Assembly: GCA_044224315.1 (NCBI GenBank)
Contig: JBGAKR010000005.1
Coordinates: 186,001-250,000 of the forward strand
Length of the DNA stretch: 64,000 bases
Direction: 5' to 3'
Source of the DNA: JAGXTF01 sp044224315
GTDB lineage: Bacteria; Bacteroidota; Bacteroidia; NS11-12g; UBA955
A model generated the notes under the pieces. The model saw nothing but the letters and a program-made list of their open reading frames with translations, was not told where the DNA came from and searched no databases. The stretch's first letter is position 1, and every line of letters starts with the position of its first letter. Shown here one piece after another: positions 1 to 10,300 of the stretch. The position numbers were made by a program, and so were the translations under genes.

Positions 1-7
1 CGAAATA

Positions 8-58
8 CTTTTACCTAGCTTTTCCAAAGTTTTAGAACTTTGGAAAAGCTCGTAAAAG
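8..58. terminator. Long hairpin, probable bidirectional terminator upstream of ferritin
   Basis: A perfect 15-bp inverted repeat (arms 17-31 and 36-50, loop TTAG) is extended by a further 7-bp pair (8-14 with 52-58) across a small bulge. It lies just before the ferritin promoter region at the window edge, so a terminator for a gene to the left is the simplest reading. There is no clean U-tract, so an attenuator or processing site is also possible. Confidence 0.5.
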
Positions 59-62
59 ACAT

Positions 63-114
63 CGGCTGTTCCTTCGGCTGTTCGTCGGCTGCCCTTCGGC
101 TGCTATTTCGGCTG
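63..114. repeat. Phased CGGCTG array upstream of ferritin
   Basis: Five CGGCTG hexamers start at 63, 74, 86, 97 and 109, a spacing of 11, 12, 11 and 12 bp, about one DNA helical turn. The array ends 49 bp before the ferritin start codon. The same kind of array recurs at 34019, 36429 and 36665 in this window. Confidence 0.8.
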
Positions 115-163
115 TCATTATCTTGACTTTGCCACCAAAATCCCCGACTTTTGTAACCCGAGT

Positions 164-682
164 ATGATTTCAAAACAATTGGAAAAAGCCCTGCAGCAGC
201 AGATTGAGATGGAAAGCTATTCTAGCGCCTTTTACCTGAGTATGGCCAGTTGGATGGACCAGGAAGGATTTGAGGGCACTGCGCTGTTTTTATATCGCCA
301 AAGCGATGAGGAACGCATGCATATGCTTAAAATTTTCCATTTTGTGAATGAACACGACGGCCATGCGATGGTACCCAAAGTGGATCAACCGCCCTCCAAA
401 TTCAAGGATTTCAACACATGCTTTAAGCTGGTATTGGAGCAGGAGCAGGCTGTAACCCGCAGCATTCATGAGCTGGTGACCCTGGCCATGAAAGAAAAAG
501 ACCATGCCGCCAACAACTTTTTGCAATGGTATGTAGCCGAGCAAATGGAAGAAGAAACCCAGATTAAATCCATCCTCAACAAACTCAAAATCATTGGTGG
601 AGATGGCAGCGGCCTTTACCTCCTCGACAAAGAGCTGAGTACCATGGGAATGGCTGCAGGCGGTGAGGCGGAAGGCGCCTGA
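164..682 (+). CDS. ftnA: Non-haem ferritin
   Basis: Iron-storage ferritin of the bacterial FtnA type, 172 aa, a normal length for the family. It oxidises Fe(II) at a di-iron ferroxidase centre and stores it as mineral inside a 24-subunit cytoplasmic shell. The ferroxidase ligands are in their usual places: Glu17, Glu50 and His53 (in an EERMH motif), Glu94, Gln127 and Glu130. There is no haem-ligand Met in the bacterioferritin position, which argues against Bfr. The ATG follows a near-consensus -7 box (GACTTTTG, 146-153; one mismatch to TAnnTTTG) by 10 nt, so the leader may be very short. The gene appears monocistronic; a CGGCTG array lies just upstream. Confidence 0.93.
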   Translation: MISKQLEKALQQQIEMESYSSAFYLSMASWMDQEGFEGTALFLYRQSDEERMHMLKIFHFVNEHDGHAMVPKVDQPPSKFKDFNTCFKLVLEQEQAVTRSIHELVTLAMKEKDHAANNFLQWYVAEQMEEETQIKSILNKLKIIGGDGSGLYLLDKELSTMGMAAGGEAEGA

Positions 683-972
683 TTTTTATAAAATTCCTAT
701 AGATTATTTTACTTACTTCTATAAGCCAACTCGGCTTATTACACTCCCATGACCTAATTGTGAAACTTTTAAGGCAATTTAGCAGTGTTTTATTTAACAT
801 TTCACTTATAAATATGATTGCCTATGCAGATACATTTTACAAGAATTATATTTTTATCTCCACAGAATTTTGAATTCATCCCTTCAAAATTGTTTGAAGA
901 AAATACGTCCAACCGATTCGTTTGCTAATCTTATTTTAACCAAAATGTCTAACCAACATAATACAAACCACC
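683..972. other. Intergenic stretch, nothing recognised
   Basis: About 290 bp between ferritin and the first secreted-protein gene. A+T-rich, with no ORF of note, no strong hairpin and no exact TAnnTTTG box. It presumably holds the ferritin 3' end and the promoter of the next gene. Confidence 0.5.
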
Positions 973-3750
973 ATGAAAAAACAATTACTTCCACTCATTT
1001 TCCTTAGTTTATTTTTTGCAACTTCATCCCGCGGCAATCATTTTGCCAGTGGAGATATCAGTTACAGTTACCTGTCGGGCACTAAATACAAAATCACCAT
1101 ACGCATTTACCGCGATTGCAGAGGAAATACATTGGCCAGCATCCCCTATGGCGCCTATGCCGGCAACAATGGAAGCAATGCTACCGGCACCACCGCACTG
1201 AGTTGCACACGGGTAAAAATTACTGATGTAAGCCCATTGTGCAGCACCCAAAGTAAACCCTGCAACCCAACCAATACAAGCGGCACCGGAGAAGGATTTG
1301 AAGAACACATATACTTAGATACAATAGACATCAGCCAGCAACCTTTTTCGGGTTATATTTCACAGGGATATTGCGAAATCAGCTTATTCGTGGGAGCATT
1401 AAGTGCACTCACAGGTGCTATTACAACCGGACCTGCAGGCTCTTCCTACTATATTCAAACCCGCATTAACATTTGCAATATTCAAAAGTGTAAAAACCAA
1501 ACCAATAATGCCCTGCAATGGATAAATACCAATGTTGACTGGACTTGTTGCAACCAAGCTTACAACCGCACGTTTTCAGGAATAGAAAAGGACGGTGATT
1601 TTGTAGTCTATAAACTGGATGCAGGATTACAAGATTTGCCCAATTACAAATTAAAGTTTGCCACCCCTTTTACTGAAGCATATCCACTTACCCCTTATTG
1701 TGTGCCTCCTACTACCATTAAATGCCCGCCCAACACCACCATCAATCCACCCAGGGGATTTTATTTGGATACCTTGACAGCCCAACTAACCTTTACCTCA
1801 ACAAAATGCGATGAAGTGGGAATGGTGGGCATCACGGCCTATGAATACCGGCGGGATACCCTTGGAAACCTGCTTTTAATCAGCACCCAACACCGTGATG
1901 TTCTGATTGCAATTAAAGATGATTGCGGATACAATAAGAGCCCTGAAATTACATTCTCAAAAAACAACATTTACCTTTGCGAAGGTGATTCGATATCGGT
2001 TTATACCAAAATTTATGACCCCATTTTTTCACCCTACCAAGTAACTGCCGACAGCTTGGCAGTGGCCATTGATACTGTACAAATTCCGGGAAGTTATACA
2101 CGGCTTGTGCTAGATACTTCAAAAATCCAAAAAGACTACTTATTTACTTGGAAAACCAAAAAAGGACAGGCAAAATCTAATCCCTATTCAATTATTTTCA
2201 ACGCAAATGATACACGCTGTCCTAAACCTTCAAATACCCAAAAGAGTTTAAACATTTACGTAAAATTGAGAAAAGGAGATAGCGCCTGGATGCAGATAAC
2301 TGCTGACAAATGTGGCTCCATGAAATTCAAAGGATTTAATAAAAAAGGGCCGAATCCATTTTTTTACTGGCAGATTTTTGACTCCATTTCTCAAAAATTA
2401 GTATGCACAGGCTCGGGCCAAACTTGGACCAGTTGCCCCTTAAATGCAGGCGGATACAAAGTGCGATGTATCTATTTAAGCGATGCATATTGCACCGATA
2501 CCATTTATGGAAATTTCCATAATTATACACCAAAACCCACCGCCGACCTGGGCAATGACACCACACTGTGTTTGAATTCTAATTGGGTTGTTACTCCAAA
2601 TATTCAGAATGCCAGTACAATTAAACATTCTAATTGGCTTGTAAATGGAAAATTGAACTTTAAAGATTCCTTTATAAATTTTAATGCATTTTCAAATTAT
2701 AAATTCCCATACAAATTATCGGTTCTTTTAGAAGATAGCCAGGGTTGTGCTTTCAATTCAGATACCATTAAAATCAGTGTTTTTGCCAATGATTCAAATT
2801 TCAAATCTCAGACCTACTATAAGTGTGAAGGACAGAATATACTGATTGGAAAAGCCTTTAATTCTGCCCAGAATTACAGTTGGTTTAATGGCGATACCAG
2901 AACATTTATAGAAATAAACAAAGGGGGTACTTATACTTGCAATGTAAGCAGCATAAGTGGCTGTAAATACAACATCAACCATGTGGTTACCGAACAGAAA
3001 AAACCCTATACTTTTATTCCAATTAAACACCTTTGCGAAAATTTTACCAATTTAAATTTAAATACTTTAATTGATGTAAATGGGTCGAATCCTTCACCCG
3101 GAACATATAGCTTTACCGGTGATTCATTGGCAGCTGGTTCTTACATTTTCAGTAATAAAAACAAAGCAGGTAATTATAATATTGAGTTTAGTAAAAATGT
3201 AAATGGATGTCTGTTTTCTGAGACAATAAAAATAGGTGTACATCCCTACCCAGTTGCGGCATTCAGCACCGACCCACTGTTTAAAACCGAACTTAAAAAT
3301 CCGGTTTTTAAAATGATCAATCAAAGTACTTATACCGGGCAAGATTCTGTAAAATATAAATGGAATTTTGGTCGCAATTTAAAAGATACCTCCAGCGCCA
3401 AAAACCCAAGTGTAACTTATGGAAATATAGGCCCCTATTTTATAACCTTGGTGGCTGCCAATAGTTATGGTTGCAGCAGCAACGCCAGTCTGACTGTAAA
3501 CGTAACCAGTGGCTTGGACGTACTTAGAGATTTTGGTTTGGCTATCACCTCCGATTTAAAAATTGTGGGTGGAGAGTTAAAATCCGTACAATTAAACTTG
3601 TACAATGCCCAAGGACAAATTGTATATAAAGCTGATAATAATTTGGGAATCAGCCAACTTGGTTTGCCAAACGGGGTTTATACCTATCGCATATCGGGGC
3701 AAACATCATCCAATCAGAATTTCAGCATTCAAGGCAAAACCATTCAATAA
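973..3750 (+). CDS. Large secreted T9SS cargo protein (head module + PKD + type A sorting domain)
   Basis: A 925-aa exported protein of unknown specific function. A signal peptide (about 1-22) is followed by a Cys-rich head module (about 23-330) with a YRDCRG motif and a CNPTNTSGTGEG motif. Nearly the same motifs occur in the proteins at 5664 and 7311. The middle is made of Ig/PKD-like beta domains, including a PKD repeat near 775-850 (YKWNFG, then PSVTYG). The last ~60 residues look like a T9SS type A C-terminal sorting domain (LYNAQGQIVY, then LPNGVYTYRI), so it is probably carried through the outer membrane by SprA, encoded downstream. It is the first of four tandem paralogous genes. Adhesin or cell-surface filament is an inference; no catalytic motif was seen. 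Confidence 0.8.
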   Translation: MKKQLLPLIFLSLFFATSSRGNHFASGDISYSYLSGTKYKITIRIYRDCRGNTLASIPYGAYAGNNGSNATGTTALSCTRVKITDVSPLCSTQSKPCNPTNTSGTGEGFEEHIYLDTIDISQQPFSGYISQGYCEISLFVGALSALTGAITTGPAGSSYYIQTRINICNIQKCKNQTNNALQWINTNVDWTCCNQAYNRTFSGIEKDGDFVVYKLDAGLQDLPNYKLKFATPFTEAYPLTPYCVPPTTIKCPPNTTINPPRGFYLDTLTAQLTFTSTKCDEVGMVGITAYEYRRDTLGNLLLISTQHRDVLIAIKDDCGYNKSPEITFSKNNIYLCEGDSISVYTKIYDPIFSPYQVTADSLAVAIDTVQIPGSYTRLVLDTSKIQKDYLFTWKTKKGQAKSNPYSIIFNANDTRCPKPSNTQKSLNIYVKLRKGDSAWMQITADKCGSMKFKGFNKKGPNPFFYWQIFDSISQKLVCTGSGQTWTSCPLNAGGYKVRCIYLSDAYCTDTIYGNFHNYTPKPTADLGNDTTLCLNSNWVVTPNIQNASTIKHSNWLVNGKLNFKDSFINFNAFSNYKFPYKLSVLLEDSQGCAFNSDTIKISVFANDSNFKSQTYYKCEGQNILIGKAFNSAQNYSWFNGDTRTFIEINKGGTYTCNVSSISGCKYNINHVVTEQKKPYTFIPIKHLCENFTNLNLNTLIDVNGSNPSPGTYSFTGDSLAAGSYIFSNKNKAGNYNIEFSKNVNGCLFSETIKIGVHPYPVAAFSTDPLFKTELKNPVFKMINQSTYTGQDSVKYKWNFGRNLKDTSSAKNPSVTYGNIGPYFITLVAANSYGCSSNASLTVNVTSGLDVLRDFGLAITSDLKIVGGELKSVQLNLYNAQGQIVYKADNNLGISQLGLPNGVYTYRISGQTSSNQNFSIQGKTIQ

Positions 3751-3813
3751 AAGAATTTAAATGCACCCGTATTGCAACCATTTGCCTAAAAATCGTCATA
3801 CTTGTATAAACTT

Positions 3814-5556
3814 ATGAAAAAAACATTATTCCCTTTAATTTTACTTCTATCTTTCCTTGCTGGATTTTCTGATTCCATGCAGGCTTGTTCAGTTAAAATA
3901 ATACCAGCTCAGGCAAAAACCTGCATGAATACAGCCACCGGATTCACCCTGAATATTACCAATGCCACTGAGCCCTATACCTACTTATGGACGGTTATGG
4001 ATAGCAATTTGGTAAATAATTATACCAGCAGCTCTATAAACCCTAAATTTTCCCATAAAAAGGTAAAAGTGGCCATAAAAGTGCAGGATGCAAATAGTTG
4101 CGTTTCCTCAGACACCCTCGAAATTGCAGTAAATGCTTTACCCCAGGTTAGCTGGAAAACCAATCCACTTGCTTCACGCTGTTACAATTATGGAGACTTT
4201 GATTTAACCCAATTCATAGCCAAGCCCCTCAGTACTGACTGGAGCCTGGGGAAATTGCGGATCTATGGAAAGCTTACCAAATATGGTCCCTCAGGCTTGG
4301 TAGATAGCGTTTCTCCCTCGAAATTCAATTTTAAAACCTCGGCCATCAACAATGCGGTGGATTTGCAAGGCGGAAAAAATGTGGTAGAAACCCTAACACT
4401 ATATTACAGAGATAGCAATGGATGTGAAAATTCATCAAACACCACACAACGCATCAATTGGATACCCATTATTGAATTAGACACCATGATCAGATGTGAG
4501 AATACCGATTTTTCACTTGATCCTTGTGTAATAAGGCCTAAGGTAAAATTTGGTACCAAGCAAAGTTGGACCCTTATAAGCACACCTAATGGGAAAATAG
4601 ATACGACCATGCTATCGGACCATAGTGGTGGTGCAGGTACCGACTGGTGGATGAATACAGGTCCCAAGGGCAGCGGCCCGTATACCCTCCAATTTAAGGT
4701 TATGGATCAAGTAACCGGTTGCTTTAGCACAGCCGATGTAGGCATTTACATAGATTCGACCCCGGTTGTAAGAACTGCGCTTTATTCAATTTGTCAGCAG
4801 CCAAATACATTTAATTTATGCAATACCTTATCGGTAAACGGACATCCGGCAAGAGAAGCATACACCACTTTTTCCATATTTGCATTCAATGGTGATACCA
4901 CTTCGGCAAATTTTGGCAATACAAAAATTGAAAATAGAATTTATTTGAACAACCAGGCCAAAATAGGAAAATGGTCCATTCATGTAGTGGGCAACGAAGG
5001 GGCATGCCCAATTGTGCGCGATATTGATTTAAACCTGAATGCCCGTCCCAAAGCAGGTTTCACCACCAGCCCTACCAATGTTACTCCGGTGAGTTCACCC
5101 ATTTTTAATACTACAAACACCAGCACTATTTCACCCTCTTCTACATTGAATTACGAGTGGTATTTTAATAAAAAATCCAATACCATTTCGAGCAATGCCA
5201 CATCGCCCCAAATCACCTACCCTGCAGTAGACTCAACCTGGGAAGCTATGCTCATAGCCATTTCCGACTCGGGCTGCGCCGATACTTTTGTTAAAAAACT
5301 CATAGTAGGAAAAGGAAATTTGGGAATTAAATATATCAATTCCAATTCAATAAAAATCGACAATCATTTTGTATTGCAGAATTACCAAAATTCATTTGTT
5401 TCCATCCGCGTTTTTGATTTATCAGGCAGGCAGGTTTACCAATCGCAAAGCAAAGCGGGGACAGACTTACCCAAAGGCAGTTATGTGTATTTAATTGAAT
5501 TAAAAAATACAGAAATGGGGAATCAATTTATTAAAGGCAAAAAATGGATTGATTAA
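3814..5556 (+). CDS. Secreted T9SS cargo protein, tail-module-only paralogue
   Basis: A 580-aa exported protein. I take the ATG at 3814 (MKKTLFPLILLLSFLAGF), which starts a clear signal peptide; an in-frame TTG at 3802 adds only four residues. It lacks the Cys-rich head module of its neighbours. Its body (about 115-220, with GLVDSVSPSKFNF and YYRDSNGCEN) matches the C-terminal half of the 1072-aa protein at 7311 (GLVDSTAPNRYIF, WYRDTNGCEN). It ends with a PKD-like domain (around 420-495) and a T9SS type A sorting domain (FDLSGRQVYQ, then LPKGSYVYLI). The specific function is unknown; being cell-surface or secreted follows from the sorting signal. Confidence 0.78.
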   Translation: MKKTLFPLILLLSFLAGFSDSMQACSVKIIPAQAKTCMNTATGFTLNITNATEPYTYLWTVMDSNLVNNYTSSSINPKFSHKKVKVAIKVQDANSCVSSDTLEIAVNALPQVSWKTNPLASRCYNYGDFDLTQFIAKPLSTDWSLGKLRIYGKLTKYGPSGLVDSVSPSKFNFKTSAINNAVDLQGGKNVVETLTLYYRDSNGCENSSNTTQRINWIPIIELDTMIRCENTDFSLDPCVIRPKVKFGTKQSWTLISTPNGKIDTTMLSDHSGGAGTDWWMNTGPKGSGPYTLQFKVMDQVTGCFSTADVGIYIDSTPVVRTALYSICQQPNTFNLCNTLSVNGHPAREAYTTFSIFAFNGDTTSANFGNTKIENRIYLNNQAKIGKWSIHVVGNEGACPIVRDIDLNLNARPKAGFTTSPTNVTPVSSPIFNTTNTSTISPSSTLNYEWYFNKKSNTISSNATSPQITYPAVDSTWEAMLIAISDSGCADTFVKKLIVGKGNLGIKYINSNSIKIDNHFVLQNYQNSFVSIRVFDLSGRQVYQSQSKAGTDLPKGSYVYLIELKNTEMGNQFIKGKKWID

Positions 5557-5639
5557 CACTTATTCCAGATAAGTAATCTTAACTTCCTTTTTAATTGATT
5601 ACAAAATATTTCTTTTGCAACAGGGCAACCATTCTCGAA

Positions 5640-5647
5640 TAAGTTTG
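5640..5647 (+). promoter_or_regulatory. -7 box TAAGTTTG upstream of the 5664 gene
   Basis: Exact match to the Bacteroidota -7 consensus TAnnTTTG, 16 nt before the ATG. A TTTG at 5614-5617 sits 22 nt upstream, slightly beyond the usual -33 spacing. Confidence 0.5.
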
Positions 5648-5663
5648 TCCTATTTGCATTACT

Positions 5664-7208
5664 ATGAAAAGAATATTATCCCTGCTAATCATTATCATTA
5701 CCTGTATCAACGCCTCTAAAGCTTCCCACCTTATGGGGGCCGACATGCGGTATGAATGCCTGGGCAATAACAAATATAAAATTATTGCTACACTTTATAG
5801 AGATTGCAGGGGCGTAACTTTAAACAACCTCGAATTTGGTGTGTATGCCGGCAACAACCATGGCTGGGGATGTGGATTTTTTGATATTACAGGTAGTTAT
5901 ACCCGCACCACAATGCGTGAAGTAACGCCCTTGTGTGATACCGCAAAAGGTCGCTGTAACCCAGCCAACACAAATGGAACCGGTGCAGGGGTAGAAGAAC
6001 ATATTTATGAGGCTACCATTGATTTTACCAAGGCCCCTTTCAATAATTTTAAAGGAAATTCAAGTTGCTGTGATGTGACATTTTACGTTACACAATGTTG
6101 CAGAAATGGGGCTATTACCACCGGTCCTGCCGGTTATGGATTTATAACCAATTGCTCTATCAATCTTTGCAATTTACAGGGTGATTGCAATACCAGCGCA
6201 TTCTTTAGCAACCGCCCCATATTTTTTGCTGCCTGCAACCAACCCTACGTATACAACCATGGCCCTATAGATACCATGGACCAGGATTCTCTTGGCTTTG
6301 AAATTACTACGCCGCTGGCCGGGATTAAAGATAGTATGGTAAAATACGCTAACCCGTATTCTTTCAACCTGCCCTTAACGCCTTATTGCCCAGGCGGGGG
6401 AACTATTAAATGTACCCCAAACCCTGCCGCAACAACACCGATTGGGTTTTACCTCAATCCGCAAAACGCCGAAATGATTTTTACACCTACGAAATGCGAT
6501 GAAACCACGGTAATGAGTTTTATGATTAAAGAGTACAGAAAAGCATTTGGGTTCTGGAAGGAAGTGGGAAGTGTACGCCGCGATATGCAAATGTCGGTTA
6601 CCGATGCATTTGGCTATAACAATCCGCCTAAAATCAAGGGTAAAAACAGTTATTGTGTGGAAGAAGGCGATTCGTTGGATTTTAACATTACCACGTTGGA
6701 TACCCTATTTACCCCCAACCAAAGTGTGGGCGACTCGGTAACCCTTAACTGGAATGCCGGCATCAAAGGCGCTACATTTAGCACCACCCATGCCAAGAAC
6801 CCAACCGGAACTTTTGGCTGGAGGGCCCCCAAAGGCTCGGCTCGCAGCTTTGCCTACAACTTTTCGGTGCATGCCATAGACAACAACTGTCCGCTGCGGG
6901 CAGAGGCATACAAAGGCTTTCAAGTATATGTAGGAAGTTGCTCTACCCGCAATCTGGCTACCAAAATCGTAACCAAACCCAATATCCGTGTATACCCCCA
7001 ACCCGTGAAAGCAGGTGGGGTGCTGCATTTACCCGATGCAGAAAACGGAACTGCTTCCATATTAGACATTTGTGGTAGACAGGTTTTTCAGTTAAATATA
7101 AACTCAAATACAGCGCAACTGCCCAATCATTTAAATGCGGGCTACTATTTACTACAAATCAATAACGCAGGAAAACTGCATACAGTGCGCATTTGCATTG
7201 AAGATTAA
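5664..7208 (+). CDS. Secreted T9SS cargo protein, head-module-only paralogue
   Basis: A 514-aa exported protein with a signal peptide (about 1-20, ending near ASKASH). The Cys-rich head module (about 21-320) carries the family motifs YRDCRG, CNPANTNGTGAG and CDETTVMSF. After a short beta-rich linker it goes straight to a T9SS type A C-terminal domain (VYPQPVKAGG, then LNAGYYLLQI), so the long tail region of the 925- and 1072-aa paralogues is missing. Together with the tail-only neighbour at 3814 it looks like a split version of the full-length architecture. Function unknown; surface adhesion is a guess from composition and the gliding/T9SS context. Confidence 0.78.
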   Translation: MKRILSLLIIIITCINASKASHLMGADMRYECLGNNKYKIIATLYRDCRGVTLNNLEFGVYAGNNHGWGCGFFDITGSYTRTTMREVTPLCDTAKGRCNPANTNGTGAGVEEHIYEATIDFTKAPFNNFKGNSSCCDVTFYVTQCCRNGAITTGPAGYGFITNCSINLCNLQGDCNTSAFFSNRPIFFAACNQPYVYNHGPIDTMDQDSLGFEITTPLAGIKDSMVKYANPYSFNLPLTPYCPGGGTIKCTPNPAATTPIGFYLNPQNAEMIFTPTKCDETTVMSFMIKEYRKAFGFWKEVGSVRRDMQMSVTDAFGYNNPPKIKGKNSYCVEEGDSLDFNITTLDTLFTPNQSVGDSVTLNWNAGIKGATFSTTHAKNPTGTFGWRAPKGSARSFAYNFSVHAIDNNCPLRAEAYKGFQVYVGSCSTRNLATKIVTKPNIRVYPQPVKAGGVLHLPDAENGTASILDICGRQVFQLNINSNTAQLPNHLNAGYYLLQINNAGKLHTVRICIED

Positions 7209-7265
7209 CAATTCATCAGAATTTTCCTTTTTTTTGAGGCAACAAATAAATATTGGCCAATGTCC

Positions 7266-7273
7266 TAACTTTG
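7266..7273 (+). promoter_or_regulatory. -7 box TAACTTTG upstream of the 7311 gene
   Basis: Exact TAnnTTTG match, 37 nt before the chosen ATG at 7311. No convincing -33 TTTG at standard spacing. Confidence 0.4.
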
Positions 7274-7310
7274 GCAAAGCATTTAATTTTTGCCGGAAAG
7301 GGGAAACATT

Positions 7311-10300
7311 ATGAAAAGAAAATTACTCGCATTATTATTACCATTTACCTTCATTTTCAACGCCCATTCAGCCGGTTATGTCGGGGCAGAAATCACCTAC
7401 AAACAATTAGACAGCAATAAATTGCTAATAATTGCCAACGTGTATCGCGATTGCCGAGGGGTAAGCAGTTCGGCACCAGTAACCGGTTTTTATATTGGTT
7501 CTAATGGAAGCAGCAACTGCGGCAGCGCAAGCCTTACTTTTACCCGTGTAAAAATCGAGGATGTAACCGTAATTTGTTCAACTGCAAACAAACCCTGCTA
7601 CCCTGCAAATACAGGAGGAACCGGCGAAGGCATTGAAAGGCATACTTATCAATATGTTGCAGACCTTAATTCATCCTTATTTGCCAACTTTTACAATAAG
7701 TACAGTTATTGCCGCGAACTTACTTTTTATATTGGCCAATGCTGCCGCACTGGCAGCATTACTACCGGACCCGCGGGCAACGACTTTTGGTGTACCACAA
7801 CTATCAACCTGGGCAACCTAAATAAATGCCGGGTCAATAAAAACAGCTCACCTGCATGGACCATAACTCCGCGATTTTTTGCCTGTTGCAACCAGGCCAT
7901 CTACCACAACCCCGGACTGATTGACTCTGCAGAGAATGATTCCATCAGCTACAGATTGGTTCCAGGTATCAGTAGTTTGCCTTCAACTTCAATTTCCTAC
8001 AGCTCACCCTTTACCTACCAATATCCGGCAACCCCTTATTGCGTACCCAATACCACTATCAAATGCACTCCTAACCCTAAAGCCGATCCACCAAGGGGAT
8101 TTTACCTGGATACAATCAATGGCAATTTAATTTACACACCCACCAAATGCGATGAGGTTGCAGTAATGGTAATTGAAGCCACCGAATTCAGAAAAGATAG
8201 CACAGGAAAATACGTATGGATTGGAAAAACCCGTCGCGATTGGCACATGATTGTAAAAGATGATTGCGGGTACAACAATTCCCCAAAAATAATAGGTACA
8301 GAAAACGCTGTGGTTTGTGCCGGAGATAAAATCTGTATTGACATTAAAGCCACAGATGCTACATTTAGCCCATACCAATCCGTACCCGATACTACCAGCA
8401 TAAGTTGGAATAATGCCATTCCTAAAGCCACCTTTAAATTGCTAAGCACTACCAGCCGCGAAAAAACCGCACAGTTTTGCTGGCAAACGGATAGCAGTGA
8501 TGCCAACGAAATTGCCTACAACTTTGCGGTAATTGCCACCGACCAGCATTGCCCCAAACCCGGTGTATCCAGCAAAAACTTCAGCATAAAAGTTAAAAAA
8601 CTGGGCAAAATCAACATTATCACAAAACCCATAACCTGCAATCGCATGGCTTTGGAAGCCAGCTTATTCAATAGTACTTCGCCAAATTTTACCTGGTCTA
8701 TTAAAGATACCACCGGCAAAACCATTTTTACGGGCACCCGAAAAAACGATACCACAGAGGTATTGAGTAAAGGCAAATACTATGTTTACCTGAGTGCCTT
8801 TTCCAATGAATATTGCACTCGCACAGCTGCAGATAGTTTTACTATTCATACACTACCTCCCACCGGAACCCTGGGTGCTTCTTTCAAAACCTGCCCGGGT
8901 AGCGATGTTGAACTAAAGCCCAGTTTCAGCAATTCTACCGGCCCATGGACCTATTATTGGTATAACAATCAAAAACACGCAATAGGAGATACACAAGCCA
9001 CATTTACCATTAAAAATGTGCGGGAATTGCATAAGGTTTTCATGAATTCGGTTGATAAGGATGGTTGTAAAATTGCTTTCCCGCTGATAGTGGTTGATAC
9101 CTTTCCTGCGGCACGTATAGCCTGGAAAAATGCTGTTTTGGACAATCAGTGTTTCAATTCCGGCAATTTTGTGCTTGACGAATTAATTGCCACCCCTGAT
9201 GCAAATACCCCCAGAAAAGGCTATTCCATTAAAGGCAGTTTGCTGGTATATGGTAAAACCGGACTCGTAGATAGCACAGCGCCGAATCGCTATATTTTTA
9301 ATACCCAAAAAATAAACAATGCCAACCTGCAAAAAGGGCAATACATAGAAGAAACCCTCACTGCCTGGTACCGCGATACCAATGGCTGTGAGAACACTGC
9401 CATTGCCACACAACGCATTTATGGAAGCCCAATTTTTCAACTAAAATCAACCACCTATTGCCAGAATGCTATGCCAAAAATTTGGCTCGACAGCTTGGTA
9501 ATTGCAGCAAAAAACAGCTGGACCACAGACTGGACAACCTTATCGGTACCTGCCACTGTAAACCCCAATGTGGTATTGCGCCCCGCCACGCCCGGTACCT
9601 ATTTCGAATTTGGCAGTGCCGGACTTAACGTTTATGCAGGAACTTACAAATTAAAATACTGCGCTACAGATCCAACCATCGGCTGTCAAACCTGCGACTC
9701 AAACGCTATAATTCTGAAGCCACAACCCAGCCTGGTAGAAACGACGCAATTAACCGCCTGTCCGAACGGAAGCCAATTTGATTTGTTGAATACAATTCTA
9801 GCCAATGGTAAAACACCCCTTGCCAATGCCACCCAATTCCAGATTCTTACCTGGAATGGCAACTCAAACCCCAATACCTGGGCAGGTGCCACTATTAACA
9901 ACAATCACTTTTTTAATGCAAATAACCTACCCGGAGTCTGGAGTTTTAAGGCTACAAATACCGCCAACGGATGCACCGCTTCGCAGGATGTAAACATACA
10001 AATTTACCCCAAACCCAAAGCCAGTTTCACTACCAACCCCACCGACTCGGCCATTGAAACCCTGCCCTATTTTTGGGTGGCCAACTCCAGCAGCATTAGT
10101 CCGCTTACCCCACTCAGTTTTGTGTGGAACTTTGATATGCGCGACCCCTTTAACATTAGCAGTACTGCCAACGACCCGGTGATTACCTACCCCAATACGC
10201 CCAAAACCTACACCATTCGCCTGATAGCGGTTTCGCAAAAAGGCTGCAAAGACACCGCATACCGCAATGTAAAAGTGCATGTGAATTACGCCGGATTATC